Assembly (NCBI GenBank): GCA_963575745.1
Contig: CAUYUJ010015296.1
Location: 22,501 to 86,500 of the forward strand
DNA from: Prorocentrum cordatum
Lineage: Eukaryota > Sar > Dinophyceae > Prorocentrales > Prorocentraceae
DNA: 64,000 nucleotides
Direction: 5' to 3'
This document shows, one piece after another, positions 44,601 to 57,681 of this stretch. The notes under the pieces were generated by a model. The model ran no database searches. It was not told where the DNA came from and worked only from the letters and a program-made list of their open reading frames with translations. Made by a program: the position numbers and the translations under genes. Every line of letters starts with the position of its first letter. Position 1 is the stretch's first letter.

Positions 44601-47600
44601 CCCCCTTCCTCTCGCATGCCAGGCGACACGGCGCAGGAAGCGCGCAGCCCCTCCGACGTCGAGCGCGGAGGCATGTGCAGGCCAGGGCGGACGGGGCCAG
44701 GACAAGGATGAGTTCGTTCCAGAGCGTTCCGGGATGCTCTCAGAGCGTCCTGGAACGCTCTGAGAGAAGGTCGCGGCGCCCGAGACATCTTCCAGAGCCG
44801 CGGGATCGCAGAGATTCTCGATGTATCCTCACCCGATGTTATCCTGGTCCTGACCTCGTCTTGCCAGAAGGCCTTCGGCTGGCTGCCCACAGCAGTGGCA
44901 GTGGAGGATCGGGCCCTGAGAGGCAACGTCGGGGCCCCTGGAATTGGGATTGCATGCGAGATTCATCAAGAAGGAAGCGCAGGAGCTTCAGAGGAGGTCC
45001 GGGCGCCGAACTGACGGCGATCGTAGTTGCTTGGTGCGTTTGGGCAAAAAAGTGGCCCGGCAAAGCGGCCCGCAGGGACGCTACTAGGGTCGACTAGACG
45101 TAAGAGTGACCTTTCACCGGAGTGACCTTTGGTGCGGGCACTGATGGGCCCTCAGATGGCTGAAAACGAAGCGGTAGCAGCGGCTTGCGCGCCCAGGTTT
45201 GGTCCCCCATCGGCCCCCAGAAAGCCGCGCACCAAAGGTCACTCTTACCCAGGTAGCCGATAGGGGGAGGGGATACCGAGGCTCGGGGGGGACCTCGGCT
45301 CCCCCTTCGCCCACTGACCGCCGGTATAGGGGAGCCGACAGCCCCGCCCCCGCCCCGGCACGTGTGCGGGCTCGCGATCGGGAGCACGTCGGCGAGCCAC
45401 CGCCGAGGCACCGCCGACTCCAGGGCCGATGCTGCACCCCCCCCCACCTGAGCCGGTCCCGCCCCCCTCCTAGACGCTGCCCCTCACGAGCGGGGCAGCG
45501 TCTAGGAGGGGGGAGGCTGGCAACAGTCGGTCGATGCTGCACCCCCCCCCCCTGAGCCCGTCTCGCCCCCTCCCAGCCTCGGGCCGAGCGAAGGGGGGGG
45601 ATATAGGGAAAGGGGGGGGTACGAAATCTGCTGCGTGCAGCTGGTTTCGGCCCCGCCGCCGGGCCCCATTCCTCGATACGTGGGCGCCTCCTGGCGCCGG
45701 GAGGCGCCGGGAGAATCAGCAACGCGGGCTGATTCTCCCCCCCTTTCTTTTTGTATCCCCCCCTATCGCCTGGCCCGATAGACGCTGCCCCTCAGGAGGG
45801 GGGGCGCGAGAGGCGCGCACCTCCTGCGGCGTGGCGGAGCAGTGGCAACGGTCGGTTCTGGCTACATACAGCCACAGGGCTTCCCCCCCCCCAGGCAACA
45901 GTCGGTCGATGCTGCACCCCCCCCTGAGCCGGTCTCGCCCCCCTCCTCGCCTCGGGCCAAGCGAAGGGGGTGGATGCAGGGAAAGGGGGGGCTACGACAT
46001 CTGCTGCGTGCAGCTGGTTTCGGCCCCGCCGCCGGGCCCCATTCCTCGATACGTGGGCGCCTCCTGGCGCCGGGAGGCGCCGGGAGAATCAGCTACGCGG
46101 GCTGATTCTCCCCCCCTTCCTTTTTGTATCCCCCCCTATCGCCTGGCCCGATAGACGCTGCCCCTCAGGAGGGGGGGCGCGAGAGGCGCGCACCTCCTGC
46201 GGCGTGGCGGAGCAGTGGCAACGGTCGGTTCTGGCTACATACAGCCGGAGGGTCGTCTGCTCGGCGTGCCGTGCCGCCGTCGGGCACAGCACAGGAGGAG
46301 GAGGGAGGAGGAGGAGAGGAGGAGGGAGGAGGAGGAGGAGGAGGAGGAGGAGGAGGAGGAGGAGGAGGAGGAGGAGGAGGAGGAGAGGAGGAGGAGGAGG
46401 AGGAGGAGCTTACGACGGTCCGCGCGGATTTCCTGGATCGGCGATTGGACCCCCCTGGCGGCGCCTCTGGCGCCGCCCCCGGGACTTCCATGAAATTATA
46501 ATACTGCTCCTTTTCGTTGCCCTGCTGTGGAAACCCACGCCGAGAAGCGCCCTGCTTGCCTCCAGGGTGCCCCTGGGTTTCTCGGGTGTCCATGGCTTTC
46601 TGCTGTGGAGATCGTGACTTTCCCACGCCAGAAGTCGATGGGCGCCCTGGGGTCTCAGGGTTTGGGCTCGCACCGTAGTCGTGGTCGAGCTCCCACCGTA
46701 GAAGGTCCTGGTGGAAGGTCTCTCGTGGTGGAAAGGTCTCTCCGTAGTCGAGCTCCCACCGTATCCGAGGGAGCTGCCCCTCTCGCCGGAGTGGCCTCTG
46801 GTGCGCGGCCTTCGGGGGGCGCGGGGGGGGGGCGGGCAGGGCAAGCCTTTTAAGTCGGACCTGTCCCTCTGCAGGGGGAATGTTCAAAAATAGTAAACAA
46901 ATAGTCTGGGGACTGTTTTTGTATAGTATTTGTTGACCATTTTGGAGCATTCTTGGAATATTTTTTATGTTTCGTCGAAGATCCCCCTGTAGGGGGACAG
47001 GCCCGACTTCAGGCAAGCCCAAGCACCCGTGCGCGCTACTGTCGCACCGCGTGCAGCGATCGGCACGCGCCACAGTCAAGGGAGGAAAAGCCACCCAGAT
47101 CCCGACAATCGGCGTTCACTAAACGGCCCCGCCCTGTTCGATTCCTTCCGTGGGTGCGCTTACGAAACGCCCTCGCGTGCCGGGGTGATGATCACGGGGG
47201 GGGGGGGGATTTTCTGCGCCCTCTACCCAGGTCACTCTCGTGCCCAGGGTGCCCCTTGTGTGTACTCCAGATTTCGTAATGAAAGGGAGGTGGTCTGGAC
47301 CCTCCAAGACAAGCCATTTCAGACCTCCCCCGTGGGAGAACCCTCCAAAACTTCGTCCCCAGACCCCCCAGGCCCTCCAAGATAGCCTGGAGGAGAACCC
47401 CCCCGAAATGAGACCCCCCTCCCTTTCTTGCGAAATCTGGAGCAGCCGACGCCGGTTCTGGCCCACCACGCTTCGGCGCGGAACGCTACGCGCGGCCCAG
47501 TCCCCAGGCATCCACGCCGAGAGCTGTGCCCGGCCGCCCTTTCCCACGAAGCAGAGCGACGCGCCGCCAGCTTGCGAAGGCTCGGTCTGTCGCAGGGGCC

Positions 47601-50600
47601 GCCGCTGCGGCGCGCGCGAAGCCAGGCAAAAGGTGTCTCTCGGAGGCCCGGCTCGGGCCCCGGGGCAAGGCAGGCGCGGCCCCGGACGAGAAGTTTGCCC
47701 CGGGGATCTCGAGAACTGCTGGGTGGCACGCCACGGCAAGGCGTGAGGTCGGAGGTCTGGGGGGAGGCGAGTCGCCCAGGAGGGGGAAGAGGGGGGAAGC
47801 TGGAAAGTTGGATGAGGATGGGGCAGGAGACGAGGGGTGCGGTGCTTATCATCAAACGGGTGTGCGCGGCACTTAACCAGATCTCGCAGTAATGGGAAGG
47901 GCGCCGGGTGTGCGCGGCACCCAACTAACTCTCGCAGTGCCCATCTCGGTTTCTCCTCCTCCTCCTCCTCCTTCCTCCTCCTCCTTCCTCCTCCTCTTCC
48001 CCTTGATGATTCCGCGCCTCGCTGAAACTTTCTTGTGTCGCTGCCGCTCGGAAGAAGGAGGGGGGAGGCGGAGGAGGAGGAGGAGGAGGAGGAGGAGGAG
48101 GAGGAGGAGGAGGAGGAGGAGGAGGAGGAGAGGAGGGGGAGGAGGAGGAGGAGGAGGAGGAGGAGGAGGAGAGGAGGAAGGAGGAGGAGGAGGAGGAGGA
48201 GGAGGAGGAGGAGGAGGAGGAGGAGGAGGCGGAGGCGGAGGAGGAGGCGGAGGAGGCGGCGGACGAGCGATGTCGACGTCTCTCTGTGCCTTTCGGGCCT
48301 TCCGGGGGAGGCCCGCGTCGCCGCGGCGCTCTCGTCGCCTCTCGAAGTCCTGGTCCGGCCGCGCTCCCGAGCCCCTGGAGGCCCGCCGACCCGTCCCGAG
48401 GTGCGTCTCTGGCAGGGCGTTCGAAGGGGATCCAGTCAAACGACGCGAAGATCGGGACAACATCGGATAGGGATAACTCGAAATCTCTGAGAATCGGCGG
48501 GTTTGGAGGATGTATTGGGCGCCGCGGCCGCTCCAGAGCGTTCCGGAACGCTCTGGGAGCGCTCCGGAACGCTCTGGAGCGAGTTATCCCGATCCTGGCC
48601 CTGTTTTATCCAGGCGCGGCGACGAGAGGAGCGTCTCCGAGGCCCAAAAAGAGAGAGTCGGAGGTGGATGGACCTCCTGCCCTGACGCGTCGATTAGCGA
48701 ATTGGCCGCTGTCGCTTCGCGGGAGGACGTCGCGGCCGTCATGTTTGCGGGTCCAGGTCCGTCGGTCTCGGTCCCAGGCCGTTTTCATTGAAGGGTGGTT
48801 TGCCAAAGGGAGGTTTGTCCACCGCCGAAAGGAGAGGGGTCCAACGCGTAGGAAAAGATAAAGGGGTTACTTCCGTCCTCCCGCCTGCCCCCTTGCCCCT
48901 CTTTCCCGTGCTCTTCCTCTCTCGCTCTTCTCCTCCTCTGTCTCTTTCCTCCTCCTCGTCCTGGCCCTCGTGTGCGTGTGTGTGTGTGTGTGGTGTGTGT
49001 GGGGGGAGAAGGAGTACTAAAAACCTCAAGGGGCCTAGGCCCTGAACCCTCGACCCTCGAAGGGGAGAGAGAGGGTGAGGGAGGAGTAAGGAGGGTGAGA
49101 ATTGACTTCTAAGTCCTCGATCCCCAACCCTCCCCCTCTTCCCTCGTAGGGAGGGGGAGGATCGACTTTTGATTCCTTGATCCTCAATCCTCCCCCTCTG
49201 CCCTTGTAGGGAGGGGGAGGATCGACTTCTGAGTCCTCGATCCTCAATCCTCCCGCTCTGCCCTCGTATGGAGGGGGAGGAGCGACTTCCCGACCCTCGA
49301 TCCTCGGTCCTCCCCCTCTGCCCTCTTCCCCTTCCTCCCACCGCCTCCTCCTCCCTCAAAGTTCGACAGTGCCGAGCCGGCGGAGGTTGGCCGCTGTGCC
49401 TCCGCTGGGCATTCAGGGGGCCCACTCGTCGGCGAGGACTCTGCGAAGTGCGCGGCGCACGGACCTCCCCGATGATCGCAGAGCTCTAGCGTCCCCAGCT
49501 GCCGTGATGCCCCCGATTTTGAAGCGCAACACGTTCTGGCACTGTGTTCGAAGCGTTCGCCTCTCCCCTTCCAGACCCCCGGCGTCATGATTTTTTCATG
49601 ACGGACCCCCAGAGGTCCCGACCCATTCCCCGGGACCGGCTCTTCATCCCGAGTCGTTTTTTGACGGTCCCGAGGCCCGGCGAGGGCCCCTGGAGGCCGA
49701 ACATAGCGAAAAACCTCCCGTCGTGACTTTTTCATGACCCGAGGGGGTCTGGGCTTCTCCCCCCCGCGCGGCCGCTCCCTCTTCTCCTCCTCGCCCTTCT
49801 GCACGCCAGACTATTTGCCCATCGGTGCCCACGATTGGCCTCGCGTTGGTGCGGATCGCCTCTGCCCCGCCGCCGACGGACGAGGAGGGAGGGGAGGAGG
49901 GGGAGGAGGAGGAGGAGAAGGAGGAGGAGGAGGAGGAGGAGGAGGAGGAGGAGGAGGGAACGAGGGAGGAGGAGTAGTAGTAGGAGGAGGAGGAGGAGGA
50001 GGAGGAGGAGGAGGAGGAAGAGGAGTTAGAGGAGGAGGAGGAGGAGGAGGAGGAGGAGGAGGAGGAGGAGGAGGAGGAGCGAAACGTCCGTATTAACACG
50101 CTGCGTGTTGGCTCGGCTCGTGTTTGTCCACGCTTCGGCGACGGACCCCTACGCGTTGAGCTCCGCGTCAACACGCTGCGCGTTGCGTGCTGCGCATCGG
50201 GGCAGCCAAGCCAACGTCGCACCTTCTCGCAGCGCAGACCCCCACAGGTCTCGACTCAAGTCGGGCATGCCCCCCTAGAGGAGGAAGGTTATCCAAGAGC
50301 AGTGACAAAAAGATAGTCTGGTGACGATGTCTCGTGCTCTTTGGACTCTCCTGCGTCATGTTTACGCCTTTTTGGTTTTCTCCCGAAACCCGCTGGTCGG
50401 AGGACACGCCCGACCTGATGCCAGAGGAGAGAGGCCAGCGAGTCAGCCCACGCAGCTGCTCTTCCCGGCGCCTCCCGGCGCCGGGAGGCGCCGACGCGTC
50501 GCAGAGCACAGGCGCCCCGAGGGCGGGGCCGAGGAGCCCGCTGCGCGCAGCAGCCCTCGTGGGGAGGCCCGCTGCCGACCCGTGGGAGGGCCTGCCCGAC

Positions 50601-53600
50601 CTCCTCGTCCCGGCCCTTGGCCCCTGGCACGAGCGCGCGAGGCCGCGGCGCTGCACCTGGAGACCCCTCGCGGCCCCCAGCGCGCCGCCCCCCCCCCCCT
50701 CCCCTAGGCCTCCCAGACGGGGTCGGAGTAGACGGGGTCGGAGGATCTCTCCGCATCGCCAATGCATCGCCGATGCGGCTCGATGTGGGGCCTTATTTGT
50801 TGCACGTCGACGTCGCCGATGCATCGCCCAGGTCGACGATGCATCGCCGATGCATCGCCGACGCATCGTCGATGCATTGGCGATGCGGCGCGTTCCTCCG
50901 ACCCCATCTACTCCGACCCCATCTAAGAGGCCTCTACCTCCGCAGGGCCGCCCTGCGCTCGCCTCCCCCGCTCCGTGTGGTGCCACCTCTTCGCCGTGCA
51001 GCGGCCCCGCCTGGGCTGCGCCCGCGCCCGCGCGACCGCCGGCGCCGCGACGGAAGATCGAAGAGGAGCGGACGGCATAAACGCAAGCTTTTGGCGCTCC
51101 GCGCGAGGCGCCAGAAGTTCGTTCGAACGGTCCCGGGGGCTGGAAGTTGTCAGAGGCGTGCCAGACGCTGCCGCGTGGGTTGACGGTCCAGAGGCTGAGG
51201 CTGCGTAGTTCGTTGGACGTTCCAGCGGCTAAGCAGCTCGTTGGACGGTCCAGGGGGCCCGGGTATGACCCCGGGAGGCAGAGAGTTGTCAAGTGCGCTA
51301 CGGGAGTCCCCCGCATGTCTGGTTGTTGATCACTTCTCGTGTGCCGGCATCTTGCGAACAGGCTTCCAGAACACGCGAGGCAGTGCCACCTCTGCCGCAC
51401 CCTGGAAGCGCAGGGCACGAAGACAGCAACCCGTGCACACCCCCTCACTAGGCAAGGAAGTGCCACCCCTGCCACGCCCTGGAAGCGTGGAGCGCATGCT
51501 GAGGCCGCAACCCGCGTGCGCTGACCCTGGTGGCGAGGACGTGCCACCCCGGCCACGCCCTGGACGGTGGAGCGCAAAGAGACCGCGTCCCATGCGCATC
51601 GTCTCTGGTGGCGTGGACGTGCCACCCCTGCCACGCCAGGAATGGCAAAGCGCATAGAGACCGACCCTTCTGGAGGCGAGGACGTGTGTGTGTGTGTGTG
51701 TGTGAGTGTGTCAGTGTGTGTGTGTATGTGTTTGTGCATGTCCGCGTGGATGTGCGTGAGTAATGTGCACGCGCACTGGTACGCGCGCACGTGAGGAGGA
51801 GCAGCGTGGGGAAGGTCTGCGCGGTGCCGCGGAAGTGCGGCCTGTGGCGGGGAAGAGAAGACCAGAGCCCCACGCTCGGCTCCGTTGGGCACGGGGCTGC
51901 TCGCCGAGGCCTCCTCCACCGCGCCCGGAGGCCCTGCACTCCCTCGGACCCCCCCCCGCTTCGTGGCTCAGCGCCGACGGGGGTTAGCCAATCCGCTCCG
52001 GCTGGCCCAGGTCTGGGAGCCACGCAGGTCGGCGGAGGCGAAGTCCATGCGGAGTGAAGCCCATGCGGAGTGCTTGGTCTCCGTATGGGCTTGCTCCGTC
52101 CGGACTTCGCCTCTCCTGAGCAGGGCCCATTGCCCCTGGTCCGTCCTCCGCCGCCCCGGGCTCGGGAGCTGCCAATGCCGCGGGCCGGCCGGACTTCGCG
52201 ACAGGGCCCTGGCTGACCCGGCATTGTGCTGGCCTGGGTTGGTGCGTCCCCGAGCTTTGCTCCTCCTTCTCGTCGTCGTCGTCGTCGTCGTCGTCATCGT
52301 CCTCCTCCTCTTCCATCAATTTTCCTTACGTAGCACCCCGCAGTTGATGATAAGAGTGCGGGGGCGACGGGGACTGAAGAAGCCCGCCACAAGCGAATAA
52401 TTTTCCAGTTAAACAACGAGCCCGCCGCAGGCGCCGTTTTTTTTTGTCAAAGCAATGTGGGTGGGGTGCGGGTTGGATCGCAGGTGGGTGGTGGGTGGCT
52501 CACGGGTGGGTCGCGGGTGGGTCGCGGGGCGGGGCGCGGGTGGGTCGCGGGTGAGTCGCGGGTGGGTCGAGGACGGGGCGCGTGGTGGGTCGCGGGTGGG
52601 TCACGGTCCGGGTCGCGGGGGACGACGACAGTTAACGACAAACAAACTAACAAACAAACAAACAAACAAACAAACAAACAAACAACACACACAGCAATAG
52701 CAACAACACTAACAACAACAACAGCAGCAACAACAACCAACCAACCAACCAACCAACCAACCAATCAACCAACCAAACAATAGCCAACTAACCACACAAC
52801 AACCAACCAAACAAACAAACACACATACACACAAGCAACAACCATATTCCGCATCGCGGAATCCCACATCAGCCACGCACCCAGGGACAGTTAATGACCG
52901 TTCGCCCCCCTCACTGTGATGAATAACTCCTCCCTGTCGCGCTCCGAGGCGGAGCGGTAAAGTGGGCCAGGCGTTTCGTTTGAGATTTCTCCACCACTTA
53001 TGATCCTTAAGCTGAGAAGATGTTGCAGCTTCACGCATGGAGGGCGGGCCGTTTTCAAAATGTGGATGTCGCCTTAGCGCCCCGCACAGTCCTTTTCGCA
53101 AATTGCAAGAGTTTCACGGGTGGAGGGCGGGACGTTTTCAAGATGTGGCTCTCGCATTAGCGCCGCGCACATTCGTCTTGCAAGTTTGTAAGAGCTTCAC
53201 GGATGGATGACTGGTGGTTTTCAAAATGTGGGTCTCGCTTCAGCACCGCGCACATTCGTCCTACATGTTGGCAAGAGTTTCGCCGATGGGGGTGGTACCT
53301 TTTAAACATGTGGTTCTCGGCCAGCGCCGCGCAGAGTCGTTTTCAGAGTTGACAGCAACTTCTTGGATTATTATGGCTGGCGTCCCAGTCAGGGCGAAAG
53401 AGTTGTGCTCATTCGCGGCTTTGAAGTCCCAGGAATGGTGTTCTGGCGCGTGTCAGGATCGTCATGACGCAACAATAACGTGGATTCGCGGCGTTGAAGA
53501 CCAATGAGTGATGGTGTTCTGGCATGGTTCAGGATTTCCAGACGGTTTTCTTCCAAAGCGCATGTCCTAAGTGGAGATAAATCCTTGTAGGGGCCTGTGA

Positions 53601-56600
53601 GTAGGGAATTTGGAGGAGAGCTGGTTGCAACAACATTGACGGGTCTCGGGTTTGCACTGGTCTTCGTTCCTTCTCCTCCTCTTACTCGACTCCTCGTCCT
53701 CCTCCCCTCCTCCTCCTCCTTCTCCTCCTCCTTCTCTTTCTCCTCCTCCTCCTCCTCCTCCTCCTCCTCCTCCTCCGTCTCTTCCTCCTCCCCCGCCGGC
53801 GTCTCCTCCGTCTTCTCCTCCTCTTCTTCCTCCTCCCGAACTTCCTCCTCATTTTCCTCCTCCGTCTCTTCCTCCCCCTCCGTCTTCTCTCTTCCTCCTC
53901 CCCTCCTCCTCCTCCTCCTCCTCCTCCTCCTCCTCCTCCTCCTCCTCCTCCTCCTCCTCCTCCTCCTCCCCCTCCTCCTCCTCCTTCTCCCCTCCCGCCC
54001 TGGGCCCGCTCGCCCCCCCACGCTGGTGCGACCCCGCCCTCGCTCTCGACAGGCGGCGCCGCCCCGCCCGCCGCCGCGCCCCACGGCGGCCCGCCCCCCG
54101 GGCACGGGTCGCCCAGCGCCGACGCGGGCGCGCACGGCGAAGGCGCCGAAACGCCGCCGCCGCCGCCGCCCGCCCTTCACAGGGGGGGGGAGCTCCTCCT
54201 CCTCCTCCGCCTCCTCCTCCTCTCCTTCCCTCCTCCTCCTCCTCCTCCTCCTCCTCCTCTCTCTCCTCCTCCTCCTCCTCCTCCTCCTCCTTCTCCTCCT
54301 CTCCTCCTCCTCCTCTCCTCCTCCTCCTCTCCTGATCCGTCTCCTCCGTCTCCTCCTCCGTCTCCTACTCCTCCTCCTCCTCCTCGACCTCGGCCTTCTC
54401 CTTCTCCTTCTCCTCCTCATTCTCCGCCCTTCTCGCCGACGACGGCGCCCAGACGCCGCGGCCGCTATCCGTCGTTCACGGTGGCCCTCGGGCGCTGCCG
54501 ACATCGTCTTGGTCCGCAGAGGGGCCGCGGCCCGCCGCGACCTCTGGTGGCCCCTCGTGGCTCCTCGCGGCCCCATCGTGAGCTGGTCGCCGACGCCGTG
54601 CCGACCCCTTTCATAAGCCCGAGGTGGAGGTTTGCGCCCCCCTCGTTCAAGGTGGGGGGGGTGGCCTTCGGGAGCCGCCAATGTTCGTCGGCGGCGAGCG
54701 AGGGGGGGGAAGTGAGAAGGAGAAGGCCTTCTCAGAAGGCGGCGGGACTTCTCAGAAGCTCTCGCGCCTTCTGAGAGGTTTTCTCTGTCTTCGGGGGAGG
54801 CTTAGAAAACTGCTCAGAAGGCCGGGTGACTTCCGAGCCTTCTGAGGAGGCCCGCCCCTTCTCACTTCTCCCCTGGGCTCGCCTCCGAGTTCGAGCAAGT
54901 GCAGACATGGATCGGGCCGCGTGGATTCGCGGCGGGTCCCGTTGCCTTGCGCGCTCTCCCTCGCCAGAGGATGCGGCACCGCCCTCCTGCTTCGGAGGGG
55001 TCCGTGTGTCTGGCGCCCTCGCGCCAGATCGGCCAGCGTGCGCCCGATGTGCCGTCTTGGCCAGCAGCAGGGGCCGCGCGGTCCCTCCAGCGCAGCCAGG
55101 GGGCGCCACGGCCCGCGACCCCGCGTTGGCCCCTTGTGGCCCCGCGTGGGCCAGCCGCCGCCGCCGTGCCGTGCCCGGGGACGGCACGGTGCTGGGCCGA
55201 TGTTCCACCACCGCTGCCAGAGGTAGGAGAGGAGGGAGGAGGAGGAGGAGGCGGAGGAGGAGGAGGAGCAGGAGGAGGAGGAGGAGGAGGAGGGGGAGGA
55301 GGGGGATGAGGAGGAGGAGGCGGAGGAGGCGGAGGAGGAGGAGGAGGAGGAGGCGGAGGAGGCGGAGGAGGATGAGGAGGAGGTGAAGGAGGAGGATGGG
55401 AGGAGAGGAGGAGGGGAGGAGGAGGAGGAGGAGGAGGAGGAGGAGTAGAAGGAGGAGGAGGAGCAGGAGAGGAGGACCTCCCCATCCTCCCTTCTCCCCC
55501 CCCGTCCTGCGCAGGGCGGCGGTGGTGGGCAGTCGGCCCAGCACCTGTGGCAAGACCGAGGCGGGGGTGCGCGGTCGGGAGCTGCTGGTCAGCGTGCCGC
55601 GCCGCCGGCTCTGTCCCGCCACGCTGCGGCGCGGCGCGCTGCCCACGCCCGGGCCCCCAGGCGCCAACGTGCCGATCGCTGCGCGGCCGCCAGGCCCGCA
55701 GAGCGGAGCGCCCCACGATCAGCTCGCAGGGCGTAGCGCGTGGCCGAAGCCGCCGCCGCGGCACGCTGAGCAGAGGTTCCTGGCCGGATCAGCCGCCGGG
55801 GGGGTCGATCTGCGGGGGCCTCGGCAAGCGGTGGGCAGGCGCGGTGATGGGAGCAGCAGAGGGCGCTTCGTCGGGAGTGGGGTGGCGTCTTGGCCAGGAG
55901 TGGCTGCATCTTGTGCCTGGGACGGCGAGGGCTGGGCTGCATGAAAGTCTTCATGGGTTGCGCACCAAACGGCATGGCGCAAGCACGGTGGGCTCGTTGG
56001 TTAAGGAATGTGCCCAGGAGGCTTCAGACCCTGGATGATTCCTCATCTGATGCGGGAGGCGCTGATATCCATGGCCAATCCACGATTGCCCTTCCACCTG
56101 CTTCCTCACCTGCTTATCCAATGCCCTCACCGTAGTCCTGCCCGAGCTTTGATGGCCGCACTGCCAAGCAGTCCTGAAATTGCCAAGGCAGGGCCCACAG
56201 TCGGCGGCGAGCCCGGGCGGGGGGAAGTGAGAGGAGGCAGGCCTTCTCAGAAGGCGGCGGGGCTTCTCCGAAGCCCTCGCGCCTCCTGAGAAGCCGTCTC
56301 CGTCTCCGGAGGAGGCTCAGAACACTCCTCCGAAGGCGCGAAGGCTCCGGAGAAGCCCCGCCGCCCTCCGAGAAGGCCTGCCTCCTCTCCCTTCCCCCCC
56401 GGGCTCGTCGCCGAAAAAGGAGTCGGAGGAGCCGTCGCCGTCGGCGACGGCGTCCTCGCCGGCTGCTGCTGGGCGCCTCTATATAGAGGTTCTCGCCCCC
56501 ACGGCCGGGGGCAGCTCGAGCGACGGGCCGGGGCGGGCCCCACGAGCGAGCCCCGGGGGCCCCCAGACGGTGGCTTTGCAAAAAACAAAACAACAACAAA

Positions 56601-57468
56601 AAACGAAGGATTGCAACAAAAAACATGTTTTTTTTTTTTTTTGTTTTTTTTGTTTTTTTTTTTTTTGTTTTTTTGGCAATCCTTCGAACCACGCCGCGTG
56701 GTGAGTCAGTGCGGATGCGGAGTCGCCGCACGGCTCTGGGGCTCGGGCCGTTCTCCGGGGGCGCCCTCGGGAGACTAATTAGGGGGAGCCTCGAGGCCCC
56801 GAGGCCGGGCGGTGGCGGACCGCGCGGGGAGGCGTCTCTCAGGAGGGAACAAAAACACACAGACACAATTAATCTTCGATTCCCCAGAAAAATTGGAAAA
56901 TATGGGAAGTGGGGGGGAAGGCAAAAACCCAGAAAATATAGGAAAATATGGGGAGTCTTTTTTATTTGTGTAAATTTATTTGTGTGTCCTGGGGCCCCGT
57001 CAGTCTCAGGACGTCGAGGTCTCCACGCGGTCCGTCACCACCTGGTTTCGGACCCCCGAAGGTCCCAGGGCCTCGCAAGCAGAGGCACGGATGACTCAGG
57101 ACACTTGGCGCGCCCGATGGAGACAAGCTGCAGCCGTGTGTCGGTACATCCTCCATTCTCCGTCCCCTCCCCAGGGTTACCAGCCTGGAACATATCCCTA
57201 TCCCTATGCTGGGCACCTCCTCATCACGATGCCAATCTTAGGGATTCCATTATTTTTTGAGGGCGGATCCCTAAGATTGTCGTCGCCTTTTGGCGTGTCA
57301 AGCTTAGGGATAGGGATACGTTCGAGGCTGGTAACAGGTGGGATTTTCAAGAAGTCCTAGGCGTCAGTGTCCTGGTTCAGCGGGGCCTGAAGATCCAGCG
57401 ACCGATTTTCAGCGGATGCCGGTCCGCCGCCGCAGTCGCCGCCGACGTAATCGTCGTAATCATCGTAA

Positions 57469-57534
<66 letters not shown>

Positions 57535-57611
57535 GCGTCAGCGTCAGCGTCAGCGTCAGCGTCAGCGTCAGCGTCAGCGTCAGCGTCAGCGTCAGCGTCA
57601 GCGTCGTCGTA

Positions 57612-57681
<70 letters not shown>

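Larger units (their letters stand above)
45535..46252. repeat. Recent tandem duplication, 373-bp offset
   Basis: The sequence from ATGCTGCACCCCCCC through GATAGACGCTGCCCCTCAGG to GGTTCTGGCTACATACAGCC occurs twice. For example the GATAGACGCTG block is at 45777 and 46150. Identity is very high over about 300 bp. Confidence 0.85.
43150..54052. other. Giant gene intron E
   Basis: About 10.9 kb. It carries GGCGCCTCC elements (44155-44285, 45601-45745, 45979-46112), a GTGACC element (45090-45260), a 373-bp-offset duplication, TAGTCTGG elements (46854-47000, 50255-50423), AGAGCGTTCC elements (44715-44850, 48433-48610), GGA tracts (46290-46405, 48060-48260, 49880-50080), 60- and ~77-bp arrays (49030-49330, 51385-51690), an AGGCCTCCCAGA hairpin (50706-50933), a CAAA/CCAA tract (52630-52850), a ~108-bp array (52890-53560) and a TCC tract ending before exon F. 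Confidence 0.5.

Noticed and set aside
45463-45515. GC-rich palindromes considered as bacterial terminators or attachment sites
   Set aside because: Eukaryotic context, no T run after the stem, and the sequence belongs to dispersed elements.
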